From assembly GCA_024178355.1 (NCBI GenBank), contig JAMZNZ010000002.1:973501-1037500 (forward strand): DNA of 64,000 bases, given 5' to 3'. Below, one piece after another: positions 44,082-55,265 of this stretch (position 1 is its first letter; every line of letters begins with the position of its first letter). The stretch comes from Maricaulaceae bacterium EIL42A08. Its GTDB lineage: Bacteria > Pseudomonadota > Alphaproteobacteria > Caulobacterales > Maricaulaceae. The notes below the pieces were generated by a model. The model saw nothing but the letters and a program-made list of their open reading frames with translations, was not told where the DNA came from and did not search any database. The position numbers were made by a program, and so were the translations under genes.

Positions 44082-45980
44082 TTAGCCTTCCCCGTTTCCA
44101 GCTGACGCGCCGGTGGTCGCATTCGCGCTTGCCAAAGGTCCAAGACGCTGGCCGGCCGGGTCACGCCGGACCAGATCACGCAGGATGTCCCGAGCAGGCC
44201 GCGCAGCAGAGCTGGATCCGCCGCCGCCATGTTCCACAACGACGGCCACCGCGTAGCGCGGGTTTTCAAACGGTCCGTAGGCGATGAAGAGGCCATGATT
44301 CCTCAAACGCCAGGGCAGGTCTTCTTGATCACGGACGCCTGCGGCTCGCTCTTCAGCGCTGATGGAGTAAACTTGAGCGGTCCCTGTCTTTCCGGCCATT
44401 TCAGCATCAAGATCCCCCAGTGCGCGCCCCGCATCCAGGACCCAGTAGGCTGTGCCGCGCGGATCATGGACTACGGCACGATGAGCCTGACCGATGGCAT
44501 CCAGGTTAGCCTGATTGATGCCCATGGACGCAAAGCTGACTGCGCCTTCACGGGGTAAAAGTGTCGGTTCCACCACCCGCCCAGTGGCGAGCCGAGCCGT
44601 CATGACGGCAAGTTGCAGCGGCGATGCCAGCATAAAGCCCTGACCAATGCCGGCGTTATAGGTGTCACCGGTGCTCCAGCGCTCGCCGCGCACGGTGAGC
44701 TTCCAGCGCTCGCTTGGCACCAGGCCGTCCGCACTGTCCGGCAGGTTCATGCCGATATCGTGCAGTTCGCCCAAGCCCAGCCGACGAGCCATTTCCCCAA
44801 GGTTTTCAATGCCCAACCGCCGCGCGATCTCATAGAAATAAACATCACAGGAGCCTTTGATGGCGTCGTGCAGATTGACCGTGCCATGCCCGCGGGGCCG
44901 CCAGCAGTGGAAGCGCCTGTTTCCAAGACCCACTGAGCCAGTGCATAGAATGCGTTCCTCAGGGTCGGTTACCCCCTGCTCGAGCGCCGCGAGCGCAACG
45001 GCCCCCTTGATTGTGGAAGCTGGCGCGTAGATGCCCGTCGTCGCCTTGTTAAACAACGGGCGGTAGGGATTGGTATTCAACGCGCTAAATGCTGATTGGC
45101 CGATTCCGAGCACAAACGGATTGGGATCAAAGCTTGGAGACGACACCAGCGTCAAAATCTCACCCGTCAGCATATCCAGTGCGACGGCTGATGCAGCCTG
45201 TCCATCAAGCGCTTCCAAAGCGACCCGTTGAGAGCGCACATCAATGGTCAGGCGCACGTCTTCGCCGGCGACGGGCGGGTTGGATTCCTGTGGCATTTCA
45301 CGCAGGACGCGGCCGCTGGAGTTCACCTCGACTTTCATCTGGCCGGCCTCACCGCGAAGTCGATCCTCCAGCGAAGCTTCCACCCCGGTCCGACCAATCC
45401 TGAACCCAGGATGGAGCAAAAGCGGGTCCGTATCCCCAGCGCCCGGCGGTGCCGCCTGAACATAACCCGTGACATGGGCGGTGAGCGGACCATGGGGATA
45501 GGTGCGTACCTCACCCAAGTCTGGTGTGATACCTGGTAACTCTGGAAGCTGCAGGTTGATCCGGCTAAAGGTCTCCCAGTCCATATCCTCCGCGATTGTA
45601 ACCGGTTTAAAGCGCGGCGAGCGACGGATCTGGCGCAGAAGGCGCTCGATGCGCGCTTCGGACAGCGGCATGTAGGCGGACAGGCGCTCAAGTGCAGCAC
45701 GCGGGTCACCGGCTTGCTCTGGCACGATAAGGAGCCGATAGCTGTCGCGGTTGACCGCGATGCCTTCGCCAAAGCGATCCAGCAGGCGCCCGCGCGTCGG
45801 AGGCTGGAGGCGAAAATTGAACTGGTTGTCTGCGGCCGCAAGGCGGTAGCGTTCCTGTTCCAGGATCTGCAATGAGTATAAGCGGGCCCCAAGAGCAGCA
45901 AACGCGGCCCCGCCGACACCGGCTAGCAATATGGCGCGCCGGTTGAACTGGGCCTGGGATTCCTGCTTGTCGCGGCGCAT
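44082..45980 (-). CDS. mrdA: Penicillin-binding protein 2
   Basis: A 632-aa class B PBP with TM near residues 15-37, a pedestal (PPTRGRLLDRFGEGIAVNRD; HVTGYVQAAPPG) and a transpeptidase with SxxK in YAPASTIKGAVAL, SxN-equivalent SCD in GSCDVYFYE, and KTGTA. It crosslinks lateral-wall peptidoglycan. ATG at 45980 (MRRDKQESQ) is chosen over an earlier codon. The operon order is mreB-C-D-mrdA-rodA. Confidence 0.97.
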   Translation of the reverse strand: MRRDKQESQAQFNRRAILLAGVGGAAFAALGARLYSLQILEQERYRLAAADNQFNFRLQPPTRGRLLDRFGEGIAVNRDSYRLLIVPEQAGDPRAALERLSAYMPLSEARIERLLRQIRRSPRFKPVTIAEDMDWETFSRINLQLPELPGITPDLGEVRTYPHGPLTAHVTGYVQAAPPGAGDTDPLLLHPGFRIGRTGVEASLEDRLRGEAGQMKVEVNSSGRVLREMPQESNPPVAGEDVRLTIDVRSQRVALEALDGQAASAVALDMLTGEILTLVSSPSFDPNPFVLGIGQSAFSALNTNPYRPLFNKATTGIYAPASTIKGAVALAALEQGVTDPEERILCTGSVGLGNRRFHCWRPRGHGTVNLHDAIKGSCDVYFYEIARRLGIENLGEMARRLGLGELHDIGMNLPDSADGLVPSERWKLTVRGERWSTGDTYNAGIGQGFMLASPLQLAVMTARLATGRVVEPTLLPREGAVSFASMGINQANLDAIGQAHRAVVHDPRGTAYWVLDAGRALGDLDAEMAGKTGTAQVYSISAEERAAGVRDQEDLPWRLRNHGLFIAYGPFENPRYAVAVVVEHGGGGSSSAARPARDILRDLVRRDPAGQRLGPLASANATTGASAGNGEG

Positions 45981-46037
45981 CTGCGCTCCCTTACCTTTGC
46001 CCCGCCAACACACTGGCCCACCAAGGGCCCAACCCCA

Positions 46038-46547
46038 TTACATGAATGATGAACGCTCTTTGCGGCGAGCGAAAGCCCACGCGACAAGCGGACACATAAC
46101 GATGGTCAATATTGTCTCACCGATCAATCCGGCAAACGGCGCAGGGGCTGCAATAGCCACAGAGCCAGCCGCCCAGGCGATAAACTGCGCAATGCCTGCC
46201 AAGGCGGCAAAGCGCACAGCCATCTGCCCCAGCTCACCGCCACCGCCGTCAGCCTCTCGATCACGGGCGACGGTGAAAGCGATCACGTAGGACAGTGCCC
46301 AGACGCCAAATGGCCCACCGGTGAACAGGTCCTGAACCAGCCCCACAAGCAACAAGACCGGCGGCGCGATAAAATATGGGCGCTTGATCGACCAGATGAA
46401 CAACGCGATCAGCACCAGGTTTGGAAAGGCCCCCGCCCCACTAATCAAACGAGCCGCGGCACCCTGTAGCAGGAGCGCTGCGATCAGACTGAGCACCAGG
46501 CCAATCAGAGCACCCCACGGTGAGCTTTGTTCGTACGGCGCGCGCAT
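46038..46547 (-). CDS. mreD: Rod shape-determining protein MreD
   Basis: A 169-aa protein with 5-6 TMs, the short and poorly conserved family between mreC and mrdA. It has FPNLVLIALFIWSIKRPYFI and VGLVQDLFTGGPFGVWALSY (the D-x-L-x-G-x-P-x-G motif of MreD). It overlaps the mreC stop by one base. Confidence 0.93.
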   Translation of the reverse strand: MRAPYEQSSPWGALIGLVLSLIAALLLQGAAARLISGAGAFPNLVLIALFIWSIKRPYFIAPPVLLLVGLVQDLFTGGPFGVWALSYVIAFTVARDREADGGGGELGQMAVRFAALAGIAQFIAWAAGSVAIAAPAPFAGLIGETILTIVMCPLVAWAFARRKERSSFM

Positions 46548-47491
46548 CAGCCCTCCCCTCCGTCGTCAGATTCAGGTTCGGTTTGCGGTTGCGTCTGAGG
46601 CGGAGAGGTCGCGGCGTCTGTTGGCGAAGCAACGCGAGCCGGGTCAGCTTCCGGCGGCAAGACCGGCTCAAACGGCCAGATCCATACCAGATCGACCGGA
46701 GCGGCGCGGCTGAACAGCTCAACGCGCCAGCGCCCATCACGATCCACACGAGCCCGCCCCACAGGCAAGCCCCGCGGCATGACATTATCGTCGCCCGAGG
46801 TCACGATCCGGTCGCCATCGCGCAGGTCCGGGTCACGGCCAACATATTCCAGACGCGGAAACTCGCTGTTGTCACCCACCAGAAGCCCACGCGCGTTAGA
46901 CCGGTCGGCCATCACTGAAATCCGGCTGTTAAAGTCGGTCAACATGAGGACGCGGCTTGAGTCCTGTCCCACCTCCACCGTGCGCCCGATCAGGCCATAA
47001 ACGTTCACGACCGGATAGCCGGTTGCCACGCCATCGGCGCGTCCGGCACCAATCAGGCGCGACCGCACAAAATCCGAAGACTGGTCGGCAACCGACCAGG
47101 CGGTGATGCGCTGGCCAACGGTTGGACCCTGCAAGTTCAGCGCGTCTCGATAGCGGGCATTGGTCTCCTGCAGTGAGCGAGCGACATCGCGCCAGGCACG
47201 CAGCTCTGCGTTCTCCACCTGAAGTGCGCGATTTTCTTCGGCCAGCTCGAACTGGCGCTTCCACCAGGGGCCAACATTTTCGATCCCGCGCACAGGCGCG
47301 TCGATAAATTCAAAAATCGGCAGCAAAGCGTTCGTGGCATCCGCTCTGAACTGGGACAAAGTCTCAGGCCGTTCAGCCGGTCGATCGACATATAGCGCGC
47401 CCGCGGCCAGCCCCAAACTCACCAGAAACAGGACGAGCGGAAAGCGGACGATATCGTCGTCACGTCTGCGTCCTGAACGATAAGTGGCCAA
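46547..47491 (-). CDS. mreC: Rod shape-determining protein MreC
   Basis: A 314-aa protein with one TM (FPLVLFLVSLGLAAGALYV), a coiled coil (QFELAEENRALQVENAELRA) and two beta domains (VNVYGLIGRTVEVGQDSSRV; GDRIVTSGDDNVMPRGLPVG). A Thr/Gln/Pro-rich tail ends the protein. It links MreB to PBP2 in the periplasm. It follows mreB by 27 bp. Confidence 0.95.
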   Translation of the reverse strand: MATYRSGRRRDDDIVRFPLVLFLVSLGLAAGALYVDRPAERPETLSQFRADATNALLPIFEFIDAPVRGIENVGPWWKRQFELAEENRALQVENAELRAWRDVARSLQETNARYRDALNLQGPTVGQRITAWSVADQSSDFVRSRLIGAGRADGVATGYPVVNVYGLIGRTVEVGQDSSRVLMLTDFNSRISVMADRSNARGLLVGDNSEFPRLEYVGRDPDLRDGDRIVTSGDDNVMPRGLPVGRARVDRDGRWRVELFSRAAPVDLVWIWPFEPVLPPEADPARVASPTDAATSPPQTQPQTEPESDDGGEG

Positions 47492-47518
47492 GATGTCCTC
47501 CGCGAACGGCGCGCGGTA

Positions 47519-49413
<1,895 letters not shown>

Positions 49414-49554
49414 TCGCCTCAGGCTCAAATCAGGTCTGTCATCATGGTTGCTTGCAAACAGCAGGCCGCAATCAGCGTTTTGCAATCAAGAGAGCGGTTC
49501 GATAGGCCTGCATGCGCTTTGACGCAAGTCGCCCAGCCCACAGCCTTGCAAACA

Positions 49555-50550
49555 TTACGGTTCTGAACGGCGCGTCACGGCCTTGCGAATTTCGGCGCCG
49601 GCCGCCTCCAGCGGATGATCTTTCGCCGACGCGCGTTTTTCATAGAGACCAGCGCGATCCTGATCGAAATCGGCCACCCAGCGCCGGGCGAAATTGCCCG
49701 CGGTAACGTCCTTGACGATGGCTTCAAACACTGGCCGCACCGCCTCGCGGATCGGGTCTTCAACTTCGTGGGCACCAAACTCGGCGGTATCGGAGATCGC
49801 CGCGTACATGCCGTGGATTCCCCGCTCGTGGATCAGGTCAGCAATGTATTTCAGCTCATGGACTGTATCGATATAGGCCATGCGCTCGCTGATCCCGGCA
49901 GCAACCAGCTGCTCAAAGCCTTCTCTGGCCAGAGCGCACATGCCACCTACCAGGACCGCCTGCTCGCCCAGAATGTCGGCAAGTGCTTCTTCCTTGAAGG
50001 TGGTGGGATAGATCCCCGCACGGCCGCAGCCGATGACGGCAAGATAGGCCTTTGCGACGGCTTCCGCCTCACCGCTTGCATCCTGGTGCACCCCCCAAAA
50101 GCCCACCAGACCGCCACCTTTCTCAAAACTGGTGCGCACGGCACCACCCGGCCCCTTCGCTGCAGCGAGGATCACATCACAATCGGCCGGTGGCTCGATC
50201 AGTCCATAGTCGATGGAAAAGCCGTGGCTGAAGATAACCGCCACACCCGGCTTTCGGTTCGGTGCCACATGAGCGTCCCAGATCGCCTTGTGGGCTTCAT
50301 CAGCCGCCAGGATCGCGATTACATCTGCGTCCTTAACAGCGTCTGCCAACCCAACCGGCTCAAACCCATCCGCCCTTGCCTTGTCGATCGACGCCGAGCC
50401 GTCACGCAGACCAATCGCGATGCTCGTTACGCCCATGTCGCGCATGTTAAGTGCATGGGAACGTCCGTGATTGCCATAGCCAATCAGGGCGATGCGACGG
50501 CTTTTTAAAGGGCCAAGATCAATGTCGGCCTCATACAGCGGTGCGCTCAT
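49555..50550 (-). CDS. ilvC: Ketol-acid reductoisomerase, divergent class I
   Basis: A 331-aa protein with the NADPH Rossmann fold and C-terminal knotted domain of class I KARI. The dinucleotide loop is IGYGNHGRSHALNMRD instead of the usual GYGSQGHAHALNLRD. The NADPH-type loop GLRDGSAS, the catalytic His (SHGFSID), Lys (AAKGPGG), Mg ligands in ALADILGEQ, HELKYIADL and Ser in AISDTAEFG are present. The enzyme converts acetolactate to dihydroxyisovalerate. Its ATG overlaps the miaA stop, and no ilvBN lies nearby. Confidence 0.9.
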   Translation of the reverse strand: MSAPLYEADIDLGPLKSRRIALIGYGNHGRSHALNMRDMGVTSIAIGLRDGSASIDKARADGFEPVGLADAVKDADVIAILAADEAHKAIWDAHVAPNRKPGVAVIFSHGFSIDYGLIEPPADCDVILAAAKGPGGAVRTSFEKGGGLVGFWGVHQDASGEAEAVAKAYLAVIGCGRAGIYPTTFKEEALADILGEQAVLVGGMCALAREGFEQLVAAGISERMAYIDTVHELKYIADLIHERGIHGMYAAISDTAEFGAHEVEDPIREAVRPVFEAIVKDVTAGNFARRWVADFDQDRAGLYEKRASAKDHPLEAAGAEIRKAVTRRSEP

Positions 50551-51488
50551 TGCGCTCCTTTCCCGAAGCTGCGTGAAAGTATGTGATCAAGCTCTCCCTG
50601 CTGATCGGCCGGGTCAAGGGCGCTGATCCGTGGCCAGTCCCCATGCTGATTGGAAAACCAGGTGAACTGGCGCTTGGCATAGCGCCGGGAGTCCCGCTTG
50701 GCGATCTCGATAGCAGCTTCAAGCGTAAACTCCCCGCGCAGATGGGCGAGCAGCGGCGGTAGCCCGACCGCCTTCATGGCGGGAAGGTCAGGAGCAAGAT
50801 TACGCTCAGCCATAGCGGCGACTTCTTCAAGCGCACCCGCCTCAACCATGCGGTCAAAGCGCGTCTCAATCCGGTGATAAAGCGCCTCGCGATCTGGCTG
50901 AATAACAACGCCCTGGACCAGTGCGGGGTCGATGAGCGGTTGGGTGTCCGCCTGTAGCTGCGACAGCGGTTTGCCGGTTGCCCACGCAACCGCGACCACC
51001 CGCATCAGGCGCTGGCGATCCCCATCTGCAATACGCGCGGTGGCGACCGGATCAACCGCCTCCGCCTCAGCCTTCAGGCCCTCCAGACCTCGTGTCTGAA
51101 ACAGAGCGTCCACTTTGGCGAGAATCGTTTCTGGTATCTCAGGGACTGGAGCCAACCCCTCAAGAAGGGCCTTGAAATAAAGCCCTGTGCCGCCAACCAG
51201 GATCGGTACACATCCCCGGCTTTCAACCGCCTCGATCTGGTCAAGCGCCATCCGGGACCACTGCCCCACCGAACACCGCTGTGAGGGCTCAAGCGCTGAG
51301 AACAAATGATGGGTCGCAACCCGCTTCTCGTAATTGCTTGGTTGAGCGCTGATAACGGGCAGGCCGCGATAGAGCTGCATGGAATCAGCGTTGATGATCT
51401 CCCCATCCAGAAGCCGTGCGGCGTGCAGTGAAAGCGCTGTCTTTCCGCTCGCAGTAGGGCCGGCCAGGATGAGAATACGCTTGGACAT
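50547..51488 (-). CDS. miaA: tRNA dimethylallyltransferase MiaA
   Basis: A 313-aa protein with P-loop AGPTASGKTALSLH, the DSMQLYRGLPVISAQP DMAPP/tRNA site, HHLFSALEPSQRC and the C-terminal RDSRRYAKRQFTWF. It adds a dimethylallyl group to A37 of UNN-reading tRNAs. ATG 51488 (MSKRILI) is chosen over an earlier alternative start. It is coupled to ilvC. Confidence 0.97.
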   Translation of the reverse strand: MSKRILILAGPTASGKTALSLHAARLLDGEIINADSMQLYRGLPVISAQPSNYEKRVATHHLFSALEPSQRCSVGQWSRMALDQIEAVESRGCVPILVGGTGLYFKALLEGLAPVPEIPETILAKVDALFQTRGLEGLKAEAEAVDPVATARIADGDRQRLMRVVAVAWATGKPLSQLQADTQPLIDPALVQGVVIQPDREALYHRIETRFDRMVEAGALEEVAAMAERNLAPDLPAMKAVGLPPLLAHLRGEFTLEAAIEIAKRDSRRYAKRQFTWFSNQHGDWPRISALDPADQQGELDHILSRSFGKGAQ

Positions 51489-51561
51489 GGTTTCTGATAC
51501 CGCTGTCGGTGCCAAATACAATCTTTGCAGCCCGGCATCGCAATGATCAATACAAACTCAC

Positions 51562-51583
51562 TGAATTAAAGTATTAAAATTCA
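51562..51583. promoter_or_regulatory. AT-rich inverted repeat between miaA and the RHH gene
   Basis: TGAATT and AATTCA flank a 10-base AT-rich centre in the divergent 178-bp gap. The surroundings (51560-51605) are the most AT-rich stretch nearby, as expected for a promoter area. It could be an operator, and the adjacent ribbon-helix-helix protein is one candidate binder. Evidence is weak. Confidence 0.25.
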
Positions 51584-51666
51584 AAAAACCCATTCAAATT
51601 TTGTGACCTTTCTGCTAACAACCTCCACACAGACCAAACAGCCATCCACAGCAGGACGTAGCTACC

Positions 51667-51879
51667 TTGTTTGTAAAGCGATCAGTCACCCTGTCCGGTC
51701 ACGCGACTTCCGTCGCGATTGAACCGGAATTCTGGGCGGTGGTTGACCGCTACCTTGCCAGAAACAAGTCGACGCTGGCCGGCCTTATCGGCCAGATCGA
51801 CAAAGGGCGCGAACCCGGCCAGCCGCTATCCAGCGCCTGCCGGGTCTGGGCCCTTAAACAAGTCGAGAGCGGGCTCTAG
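51667..51879 (+). CDS. Ribbon-helix-helix DNA-binding protein (RHH_4 type)
   Basis: A 70-aa protein with the RHH_4 pattern: a strand (KRSVTLSGHATSVAIEPEFW) and two helices (VVDRYLARNKSTLAGLIGQI). The start is TTG at 51667, since no ATG is available before the domain; AGGA lies about 10 bases upstream. The 3' end overlaps the convergent DUF1499 gene by 4 bp. The target is unknown. Confidence 0.85.
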   Translation: MFVKRSVTLSGHATSVAIEPEFWAVVDRYLARNKSTLAGLIGQIDKGREPGQPLSSACRVWALKQVESGL

Positions 51880-52706
51880 CCCTCTCCATCGCCGAGACTG
51901 GACCGCAGACGCTCTGAAAAGTTTTCCAGGCGCGCCGCGTTGGCACCAAGATCAGAGACTCCGACACGACTGGTCGAGCGCGCGTCGATCTGCGCACCAC
52001 CATCGTTCAGCGCTGTAACTCGGACCACTACATCGTCCTTGAACCCAAACCAAAAGGTTTCAGCGGTGCCTTCAAACATCATCGCTTCATCAGACGTCGT
52101 GGTCACACGCCAGCCCAATTCCCGAGCGACACCCAGAGCTGCGCGGTATGCCAACTCTGGTTCAGCCGACGTTACAATCGGCTGGATCTGCGGATAGGCT
52201 TCTGCCTGCACTTCCGGCAGTGGGCGCTCAGAACGCGGATCGATCTTGGACGCGTAGTCAACTGAGTTGCTCGCACCATCCACTTCGCGGCGCTCCACCA
52301 TGGCCGCAGAAAACTGCGGCGGGTTGGCCGTATCAGTCGTGATATCATGGATGGGAGGCAGGGTGCGCGCCGTTGTGCGCACGCCATCGGCGTACCAGAG
52401 GCCTGAACCACCGATGATCAACGCGGCGACTCCGGCAACATAGCCGCCAACGCCCGGTGCATTGCTTTGGCCGAAAGCAAATCGATAGATCACCGACACC
52501 AACAGCGCGACAGCACCGAGCCCGACCGTGGCGAATAGGATATTGGGGCCCCAGCCAAAGGTCATGGTACTTAAGCCAAACTGCCACTCCCATAAGCCGA
52601 AGCGCGAGCCGAGACCCGCTGCGGCAAACCAGATCGGTGCAATAATGGCGGCGGCTGCAGCCAGCCCAACCAAGATGTGTCGAATAAGCCGTAGAATCTC
52701 GCTCAT
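51876..52706 (-). CDS. DUF1499 membrane protein
   Basis: A 276-aa protein. Three N-terminal TMs lie near residues 10-30, 45-70 and 85-105. A DUF1499 domain follows (LPPIHDITTDTANPPQFSAA; YRAALGVARELGWRVTTTSD; RVTALNDGGAQIDARSTSRV). The function is not established. ATG 52706 is chosen because the extra 16 N-terminal residues of the longer frame look non-native. Confidence 0.88.
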   Translation of the reverse strand: MSEILRLIRHILVGLAAAAAIIAPIWFAAAGLGSRFGLWEWQFGLSTMTFGWGPNILFATVGLGAVALLVSVIYRFAFGQSNAPGVGGYVAGVAALIIGGSGLWYADGVRTTARTLPPIHDITTDTANPPQFSAAMVERREVDGASNSVDYASKIDPRSERPLPEVQAEAYPQIQPIVTSAEPELAYRAALGVARELGWRVTTTSDEAMMFEGTAETFWFGFKDDVVVRVTALNDGGAQIDARSTSRVGVSDLGANAARLENFSERLRSSLGDGEG

Positions 52707-52761
52707 GGCGCTTCCCCCGGATCGTGCGCGATGCTCGGCGCTGAGCATACTCAATTACAGC

Positions 52762-53430
52762 TTATGGATATAGGCGTGTTGTGCGCCAAGGCGCGGAAAT
52801 TTCCTCACGCTCGAACACAAGCCTGTCATGGAGGCGAAAGGCCCGGTCGCGCCAGAACTCCAGGCGGAGCGGCTGGATGCGGTAGCCCGTCCAGAATTCT
52901 GGGCGCGGAATCTCGCCAATGTTAAACTTGGCCACATAACCGGCGACCGCTTTTTCAAGCGCAAAGCGACTTTCAAGCGGGCGCGACTGTTTGGATGCCC
53001 AGGCCCCGATGCGGCTATCACGAGCGCGCGAGTTGAAATAGGCATCGGCTTCTTCGTTGGAAACCTGGGTCGCCAGCCCCCTCACTCGCACCTGACGGCG
53101 CAAGGATTTCCAGTGAAAACAAAGCGCCGCACGCTGGTTTTCAGCCAGCTGGCGGCCTTTCTGACTCTCGGTGTTGGTGTAGAAAACAAAGCCGCGTGGA
53201 TCGACATCTTTCAAAAGCACCATGCGCACATCAGGAAAACCGTCAGCGTCGGCAGTCGAAATTGCCATGGCGTTAGGGTCGTTGATTTCCTTGTCGCGCG
53301 CGGCTTTTAGCCAGTCTTCAAAAAGCGCGAACGGATCTTCACGCGTGAAGATATCGTCGGCGTTGGCCTCAGTCTCAGCGGTATACTCACCCTCGGTGGG
53401 ACTTGGCGGGATGGCGTCATTTCTGGACAC
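52762..53430 (-). CDS. pdxH: Pyridoxamine 5'-phosphate oxidase
   Basis: A 222-aa FMN enzyme that oxidises PNP/PMP to PLP. It has [20 protein letters not shown], the FMN contacts [20 protein letters not shown] and [14 protein letters not shown], and the C-terminal [12 protein letters not shown]. The start is taken as GTG 53430 (VSRNDAIPP); the frame also has an upstream GTG at 53463. Confidence 0.95.
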   Translation of the reverse strand: MSRNDAIPPSPTEGEYTAETEANADDIFTREDPFALFEDWLKAARDKEINDPNAMAISTADADGFPDVRMVLLKDVDPRGFVFYTNTESQKGRQLAENQRAALCFHWKSLRRQVRVRGLATQVSNEEADAYFNSRARDSRIGAWASKQSRPLESRFALEKAVAGYVAKFNIGEIPRPEFWTGYRIQPLRLEFWRDRAFRLHDRLVFEREEISAPWRTTRLYP

Positions 53431-53527
53431 AGGCGCTCTCTCAAAGCTTCGGCATTCGCGCACACAAGTATGCGCCTGCGCGCAACAGTCAACGATTCCA
53501 CAATATTTCCGTGTTTATCATTTCAGT

Positions 53528-54097
53528 ATGACGACTAATCCGCAGGCTCTGGTGGCCGCATACAAGATTTTTGGACTCGGCGGTGGCGAGGACTTCTCTG
53601 AAGTTCGCGCCCGTTTTCGTGCGATGGTCAAAGAGGTTCATCCAGACACCTCCGAACCAACAGCCGAGACACTCGCCAAACTTCAAAAGCTTCTAAAAGC
53701 CTATGAAGTTCTAAAGATTTACGCCCCACGTCGCATCGATCTGGAGATTACTCCTGATGAGGCGCGCAAGGGGGGGCTGCGCACCATCAAGTATGATGAC
53801 CGTGATCTGATGGTTCGCATTCCGGTCGCGGTGAAGAACGGTACTATGGTGACCCCAATCGGCGATCCAAACTGGCGTGTTTACGTGACGGTCCGCGACA
53901 AAATGGTCGATGCCGACCTGTCCGCCGGCGAAGCTGAACGCAAATCGCGCGAGGAGCGCGCCCAGAAGTTTGCTGAACAGGCCGCGCGTGAAGAAGCCGA
54001 GGAAAACGCCGGCGTGCTGCGCGGTTTCCTCGATAACTTTGTGAAAAAGAGTCCGGCGGCCCGCCTTGTTAGCTGGGCGCGCAAGGGTGCCGCGTAA
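53528..54097 (+). CDS. J-domain protein
   Basis: A 189-aa protein with an N-terminal J domain (residues about 10-65, HPD in KEVHPDTSEP), a beta-rich middle (IDLEITPDEARKGGLRTIKY; VKNGTMVTPIGDPNWRVYVT) like a DnaJ substrate-binding half, and a Glu/Arg/Ala helical tail. It is co-directional with aroC. The J domain implies a DnaK partner. The long ORF reading into it from 53222 is a shadow of pdxH; ATG 53528 is the start. Confidence 0.85.
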   Translation: MTTNPQALVAAYKIFGLGGGEDFSEVRARFRAMVKEVHPDTSEPTAETLAKLQKLLKAYEVLKIYAPRRIDLEITPDEARKGGLRTIKYDDRDLMVRIPVAVKNGTMVTPIGDPNWRVYVTVRDKMVDADLSAGEAERKSREERAQKFAEQAAREEAEENAGVLRGFLDNFVKKSPAARLVSWARKGAA

Positions 54098-54168
54098 GAC
54101 ACCGTGACGGCAGGGCTGTTGGGCCCTAGTGTAGGTGTAGATTCAGCCACTCACGCGACTGTCCGCCC

Positions 54169-55260
54169 ATGTCCCACAATTCCTTCGGTCACCTGTTTCG
54201 CTTTACCACCTGGGGTGAAAGCCACGGCCCGGCACTGGGCTGTGTCGTTGATGGCTGCCCGGCAGGGCTTGGCCTGACCGAAGCGGATATCCAGCCCTGG
54301 CTTGATAAACGCCGCCCGGGACAGTCCCGCCACGTCACCCAGCGCCGCGAACCGGACCAGGTGCGCATACTGTCTGGCGTTTTTGAAGACGACAGGACAG
54401 ACGGTCAGGTGACCACGGGCGCGCCCATCTCACTGATGATCGAGAATGTGGACCAGCGCTCCAAAGACTATTCAGACATTCGCGACACCTGGCGCCCGGG
54501 CCATGCTGACTACACCTATGATGCCAAATATGGCGTGCGTGACTACCGCGGCGGCGGACGCTCCAGTGCGCGCGAAACAGCCGCGCGCGTTGCCGCCGGG
54601 GCCATTGCCCGCAAGGTGCTGGGCGACAGCATCCAGATCCGCGCCGCCCTTGTTCAAGTGGGCCCACGCAAGATCAATCGCGACAACTGGAACTGGGACG
54701 CGGTCCATGACAACGACTTCTTCTGCCCTGACGCTGAAACAGCTGAACTCTGGGCGAGCGACATGGATGCCATCCGAAAGGCCGGTAGCTCAGTTGGCGG
54801 ACTAATCGAACTGGTCGTTTCTGGCGTTCCGGCAGGTTGGGGCGCACCGGTCTATGGCAAGCTGGATGCCGATCTGGCCTCTGCCATGATGTCGATCAAT
54901 GCCGCCAAGGCCGTTGAAATCGGTGCCGGAATGGACGCCGCTGCCCTGCGCGGTGAGGACGCTGCCGATGAAATGGAGCTCGGCCCGGACGGTCAGCCGC
55001 AATTTCGCTCCAACCATAATGGTGGCGTGCTCGGCGGTATTTCAACGGGTCAGGACCTGGTGATCCGGCTTGCGATCAAGCCCACCAGTTCAATCCGGAT
55101 TGAGCGCCAGACCCTGACCAAGGCGCTGGCCCCCACAACCGTGTCTACCAAAGGCCGCCACGACCCGTGCGTTGCCATCCGCGGCGTGCCCGTGGCCGAG
55201 GCCATGGCGGCCCTGGTGCTGGCCGACCACAAGCTGCGTGACGCAGCGTTAAAGGCCTAA
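54169..55260 (+). CDS. aroC: Chorismate synthase
   Basis: A 363-aa FMN enzyme that makes chorismate from EPSP in the last shared aromatic step. It has the signatures [40 protein letters not shown] and [19 protein letters not shown]. The start is ATG 54169. It lies 5 bp upstream of murD2. Confidence 0.97.
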   Translation: MSHNSFGHLFRFTTWGESHGPALGCVVDGCPAGLGLTEADIQPWLDKRRPGQSRHVTQRREPDQVRILSGVFEDDRTDGQVTTGAPISLMIENVDQRSKDYSDIRDTWRPGHADYTYDAKYGVRDYRGGGRSSARETAARVAAGAIARKVLGDSIQIRAALVQVGPRKINRDNWNWDAVHDNDFFCPDAETAELWASDMDAIRKAGSSVGGLIELVVSGVPAGWGAPVYGKLDADLASAMMSINAAKAVEIGAGMDAAALRGEDAADEMELGPDGQPQFRSNHNGGVLGGISTGQDLVIRLAIKPTSSIRIERQTLTKALAPTTVSTKGRHDPCVAIRGVPVAEAMAALVLADHKLRDAALKA

Positions 55261-55265
55261 GCTCC

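Noticed and set aside
49615-50508. Nearly 300-codon plus-strand frame antisense to ilvC
   Set aside because: Mirror of the ilvC codon pattern, no start signal and no recognisable domain.
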